A DNA stretch of 64,000 bases. Source: Eriocheir sinensis. Lineage: Eukaryota > Arthropoda > Malacostraca > Decapoda > Varunidae. Below the pieces are notes generated by a model. It had not been told where the DNA came from. It did no database searches and worked only from the letters and a program-made list of their open reading frames with translations. Made by a program: the position numbers and the translations under genes. Positions within the stretch are counted from its first letter, which is position 1. The number at the start of each line of letters is the position of its first letter. Where the stretch lies: NCBI RefSeq assembly GCF_024679095.1, contig NC_066534.1, positions 17,650,163-17,714,162 of the forward strand, read 5' to 3'. Positions 59,417-64,000 of this stretch are shown one piece after another.

Positions 59417-59590
59417 TACTGACAATTATGATGCCTACAAACCTAAATATGATGCCTTCTGGTAGGTGATCAAAACTCTCATGTACCTTCTCACCTCTAA
59501 CTGCTATACTGACAGTTATGATACTCACAAACCTAAACGTGATGCCTTCTGGTAGGTGATCAAAACTCTCATGTACCCTCCCACCCCTCA
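59417..59590. repeat. Tandem duplication, about 94 bp twice
   Basis: CTGACAATTATGATG...GATGCCTTCTGGTAGG followed by ATCAAAACTCTCATGTACC recurs with few changes about 94 bp downstream. Confidence 0.85.
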
Positions 59591-59670
59591 CTGCTTTAAA
59601 CCTCACAAGCTGTATCATGACAAGATTATTTAGCATATCAAATCACACCCACAGTTCCTCGGAAACAGTG

Positions 59671-59963
59671 TTAACTTGGTAGCAGCGGGGTTCATGTTTC
59701 TTAATGGTCCCTCTAAGTGAGAAAAATGAGAAAAAATCATCACTCACACAAACCATTTCATAATATATATCTACACATTTGTGATCAGTTTATTTATCAT
59801 CTATTTTGGGGGGTTTATATCATGGCACAAATTTGGCCCGTCACTGCTACACGGTAAAGCCACAAATTTGGCCCGTTGCTGCTACATGGTAAAGCCACAA
59901 ATTTGGCCCGTCACTGCTACACGGTAAAGCCACAAATTTGGCCCATTGCTGCTACCGGGTTAA
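59671..59963 (-). mobile_element. TTAA-flanked MITE, family B copy 4 (reverse, expanded)
   Basis: Starts TTAACTTGGTAGCAGCG and ends GCTGCTACCGGGTTAA. It contains four tandem 35-bp units (59826-59963; CACAAATTTGGCCCGT...GGTAAAGC), against one or two in the other copies. Confidence 0.8.
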
Positions 59964-60409
59964 TGTCCCTCAATCACTCACATTACCAGGAATTTTCATG
60001 AGAGTTAAGATGACATAGGCTGGATAGAAATATATATGAAGCAACCTACAACACATATAGTTCTTCTTTTGCTCCACTGAATGCTGGTGACAGATCTAAA
60101 GGTCAGTGGGAGCTGCACCCGAGGCTCTTAACCACCAAGCAGAGTGACTTGCTTATGAGTAATTAGATTAGTGAGTGAGCAGCTGTGTACTTGGTTGTCT
60201 TAATGATTCGGTCAACATTTATGGAGCCACCTACATAGAAACAGAACTTAGGTGACACTCACTGCACACTCTTTAACATTTGCATGAATATTTCTCATTG
60301 CAGTGTGCCAGCAAATGAGGGTTACTGTATTCTTTTTTTTTTCTTTTTTTTTGAGGAAAGGAGATCAGAGGAAAAAAAATTAAAAAAAAACACCACAGGG
60401 ATTTGCTGT

Positions 60410-60571
<162 letters not shown>

Positions 60572-60842
60572 AAAAGCCACAACGTAACCTCGAATGACAT
60601 AACCCAAGCTACCATAATCCATATCAACTGACATCCACAGACTCCAGACTTACAATCCGTCTTCAGACTGTAGTAAGCTCCTGTAAATCCCGTCTGATCT
60701 TATGTCTGGGTTAAAATGACAATGCGTGACTGGCCATTCATGAGACAACTATGCCATTCATACCCGTCACTTGTGCCTCACTCTATACGTTATTTTGGTG
60801 CCTAACGTCAGACATGAACCCACGCTATCGTCATTTCCTATC

Positions 60843-61470
60843 CTGAGCTTAGCGGGAAATCTAATTCAGACATTCTTTCGACATTCTGGGTGTGAGGAAA
60901 TAGGAAGAGTATTTTTCATTTTATTTAGTTAAGTCTGCCCTACGGAAAAAAAAAGTATATCCTGATCTCAGTGGGAAATCTCATTCAAACATTCTTACGC
61001 CATTCTGGGTGTGTGGAAAGAGGAAGATTTTTATTTATTTATTTAGTTAAGTCTGCCCTCCTACCCATACGGCAAAAAAGTCTATCCTGATCTCAGTGGG
61101 AAATCTCATTCAAACATTCTAACGCCATTCTGGGTGTGTGGAAAGAGGAAGATTATGTTTTTTTTTATTCAGTTAAGTCTGCCCTCCTCTGGTCGGCCTT
61201 CTCTTTCCTATTATAATAAATAAAATACAGTTTTCTTCTATCTTTATCTCAGTGGGAAATCTCATTCAAACATTCTTACGCAATTCTGGGTGTGTGGAAA
61301 TAGCATGTTGTTTTATTTAGTTAAGTCTGCCCTCGTCTAATCGTCCCTCTTTCCTATAACAATACATAAAATACAGTCTTCTACCTCTCAGTGGAAAATC
61401 TCGTTCAAACATTCTTTCATCATTCTGGGTGTGTAGAAATAGGATGTTTTATTTTCATTTAGTTAAGTCT
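60843..61470. repeat. Imperfect tandem array, about five units of 120-155 bp
   Basis: Each unit carries GTGGGAAATCTCATTC or a close variant, CATTCTGGGTGTGTGGAAA and GTTAAGTCTGCCCTC. The first unit is the most diverged. No coding content. Confidence 0.85.
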
Positions 61471-62336
61471 GCCCTCGTCTAGTCAGCCTTCTTTCCCATA
61501 CTAATAAACAGAGTACATACAGTAAAAAAAAAAAATCAAAAGGGATGACGAAGACGAAGAAGAAATAGAACAAGAACAAGAACAACAAGAAGAGGAAGAC
61601 CAACATATACAGGAAGAAAACAAACAAACAAACAAACCGATGAGAAATAAGAATAGGAAGAAATAAAGAAAAACTAAGAAATAAGAATAGGGAGATATAG
61701 AAAAGAGGAGAAATAAACAAACCGATGATAAATAAGAAAAGGAAGAGATAGAAAAAAAAACAAAGTAAAAAAAAAACTATAAGAAATAAGAATATGAATA
61801 AATAGGAAAAAATATAAGAATAGGAAGAAAAACAAACAAACAAACTAAAACGAGATAAAAATACGAAAAAAATCAACAAAACCAACGTACTCCCTTCTTC
61901 CCTCCCCCCCTCCCCTACCCCATACAACCCCTCCAGCCCACAACCAAGCCCTCAACAAGCCCACCAGACTGGCTGAAAAAGACAAGACGCATTGCTCAAC
62001 CCCGCCACCACCACGAGCGCCGCGCCTCACAGCTGCAGGATGGGACGGGACGGCGCGCAGACAGGCCTTGGCGCGACCCACTTACGCGACCCTTATAGCG
62101 AAGCGAGGCACCGCGGGACCGTAGACTTATGCGAGACACAACCCCTTTTTTAACTTTATTTATCTATCTCTTCTTGATGTTATTTTACTCATATATCTCT
62201 ATCTTTTCTTTTGTTTGTGTGTGTGTGTGTTTATCTAATTATCTCGTGTTATTTGTTTTTTGTCAAGTTTAGTTTAATAAAAGTCGTGGATATTTCAAAC
62301 CTAAACTACTTCATTCTATTCAGTCTAAATATAGAT

Positions 62337-62337
<1 letters not shown>

Positions 62338-62404
<67 letters not shown>

Positions 62405-62419
62405 TTGAGAGAATGGGAA

Positions 62420-62455
<36 letters not shown>
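62338..62455. repeat. (GT)n and (GA)n microsatellites
   Basis: About 32 GT units (62338-62402) followed, after a short spacer, by about 16 GA units. Confidence 0.97.
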
Positions 62456-62458
<3 letters not shown>

Positions 62459-62794
62459 CCAAGTCACCTTTTGCATGTAAATGAAAGCAGCAGTACTCGA
62501 GACCTCACGAGGAAGAAAGGAAGGTAAGGGAGGGAGAAGGAGGAGAGGGAGAGAGGGAGGAGGTAAGGTACAGAGAGGGAGAGAGGTTTAGAAAGGGAGG
62601 TAGTAAAATAGGGAAAAGATGGAAGGGGGTTTAGAAAGGGAGTTCAGGGAGGGAGGTACAATGAGGGAAGGAGGAGGGGAGGGGGTTCAGGGAGGGAGGT
62701 ACAGTGAGAGATCAAAGAGGCAAGGGGAGAAGGGGGGGGGTTAGTGCTCCTACAAGAATCAGTTGAGAGTTTTCCGGGGCCGCGCGGCGCTCCG

Positions 62795-62880
62795 TATAAG
62801 GACAGTTTCACGGCACATCAAATCCGTGTCGGCGTGAGGTGTCGGGCCTTGTTGTGCGGGTTATGCTGGGGGTGACGAGT
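62795..62880 (+). promoter_or_regulatory. Candidate TATA promoter and first exon of an unidentified gene
   Basis: TATAAG at 62795-62800 lies in GC-rich sequence. About 60 nt downstream an ATG (62863) opens a short frame (MLGVT) that runs into a strong GTGAGTAAG donor beginning at 62879. No matching downstream exon was found before the window ends, so the call rests on signal spacing alone. Confidence 0.25.
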
Positions 62881-63086
62881 GAGTAAGAGGTGCAAACTAC
62901 GCGGCCACGCCCTCCCCTGCTCTTTACGGTATTAGGCAACAGACCGAAGGCTTTTTACACGAAACAAAGGAGAGAAAATACACGTCATATGCTAAGGAGG
63001 AAGAAAAAGAGGTGCAGGTTTTACGAATACGCCCTCTTTTTACAATAATATAAGGAGGTGGACCAAAAACAACAACTAATAATATG

Positions 63087-63128
<42 letters not shown>

Positions 63129-63130
63129 GC
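63087..63130. repeat. (CTA)n microsatellite
   Basis: About 13 to 14 CTA units. Confidence 0.97.
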
Positions 63131-63529
63131 TATTGTTTATTGAGGGTTAAATCTATTCCTCAAATGAACTTATCGTAACCTCCATGTAGTCAACTTGTAT
63201 ACGATATCTACTTCGACATGAGCACATACGGTATTTTACGCGGAAGATGATAAAGCCGACAAACTGTTCATAAAAAAAAAACAATATATAGCGTTTGGAG
63301 ATAATGTGGGGCACTGGCTCAAGTGGGTGATGTGATGATGGTGTTTTACGTGGAATATATGATAATTATAGTGAATCAACAACGCGGAAGAACAAGACTT
63401 GGAAGGAGGGTAAAAAAGTGCATGTTAGGTGGGTAAACTCATATGACCGAAGAGATACATTCTACATTGAGAATATTTACGCGTTTCCCATAACATGCAA
63501 GAGTTTATGGGTGGTACTGTTAGACGCTT

Positions 63530-63715
63530 CCTCCTCAACTATTTCCAAAGTCCAAAAAAGAGATCAACCGCGTTCTAATGAGTGGGTTTTTTTAGGGTCC
63601 AGGTACAGAAGGAGGGTCAAACTACCAGAGGGGTCATACAACTACCCCTGCAAATGCCCACAACTCTTGCCTTATTAAATATGTGCATGTGCTTGGGCGC
63701 CGAAATGTTTAAGAA
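63530..63715 (-). repeat. REP-1 copy, reverse orientation
   Basis: ACTATTTCCAAAG, GAGATCAACCGCGTTCTAATG, GAAGGAGGGTCAAAC and TTGGGCGCCGAAATG blocks. This is the reverse complement of the copy at 36235-36440, and together they suggest the family's full length is about 190-200 bp. Confidence 0.75.
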
Positions 63716-64000
63716 TGACCTTAAGTAAGTGACCTTTGCCGTCTATAACATGCCGTCCCCTTCCCTTCTAGCTCCGCGTATAAGATGTCTGTCTGTTCAC
63801 TCTCTGTGCCACGATAGTTAAACCTCCCTACCGCTACTACTACTACTATTACAAACTACTTTTTTTCAGTATCTCTTCATCCTTTCATCTTATCTTTGGA
63901 ACATCCTTCATTATTCTTTGTATGTCTGTCCCTACGGCTTAAAAACTCTTTCATGGGAGGATTATCCGAACACCCCTCTAATTAAATGTTTGAGATCATG

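Noticed and set aside
60843..61470. Regularly spaced repeats suggesting a CRISPR-like array
   Set aside because: The spacers are also repeated and variable in length, and the genome is eukaryotic; this is an ordinary tandem repeat.
61463..62081. Phe/Leu-rich minus-strand frame resembling a membrane protein
   Set aside because: It comes from an A/G-rich low-complexity stretch (T/C-rich on the coding strand).

Overview
This is a eukaryotic, animal nuclear window carrying four spliced protein-coding genes. All were rebuilt exon by exon with consistent GT-AG boundaries and phases. The organism is most likely an arthropod, and probably a decapod crustacean. The basis is a Methuselah-family receptor, an arthropod-type parkin N-terminus, TTAGG-type repeats, very dense dinucleotide microsatellites and many small dispersed repeats. 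The species assignment is inference.

Layout. (1) 1-2705: upstream repeats and no supported gene. (2) 2706-19762, plus strand: complete pyruvate carboxylase, 21 coding exons, 1182 aa, with at least one likely non-coding 5' exon. (3) 19763-27417: intergenic, with a tandem duplication and small transposon relics. (4) 27418-41319, plus strand: a Methuselah-like seven-transmembrane receptor, 9 modelled exons, about 834 aa (about 800 aa if a doubtful 102-nt exon is skipped). Its unusually long ectodomain shows three spaced copies of one cysteine module. Its introns are packed with microsatellites, arrays and foldback elements. (5) 41320-46247: intergenic, with TTAGG-like repeats, a long foldback element and CT-rich arrays. 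(6) 46248-52399, minus strand: complete DDX41/abstrakt DEAD-box helicase, 12 exons, 621 aa. (7) 54186-58178, plus strand: complete parkin, 5 coding exons, 540 aa, head-to-head with DDX41. A fourfold 150-bp tandem repeat lies in the 1.8 kb between their start codons. (8) 58179-64000: repeats, plus one weak candidate promoter and first exon near 62.8 kb.

The four genes do not form a pathway or operon. Pyruvate carboxylase (mitochondrial anaplerosis) and parkin (mitochondrial quality control) both act on mitochondria, but their proximity looks coincidental. The most distinctive non-genic content is two families of small elements bounded by TTAA with CCC/GGG ends (piggyBac-like MITE structure, inferred). 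One family carries a fragment of a LINE reverse-transcriptase reading frame. There are also at least six foldback elements, a tRNA-derived SINE family and a dispersed repeat that forms two opposed arrays in receptor intron 1. No CRISPR array, prokaryotic operon or obvious novel multigene system was seen.
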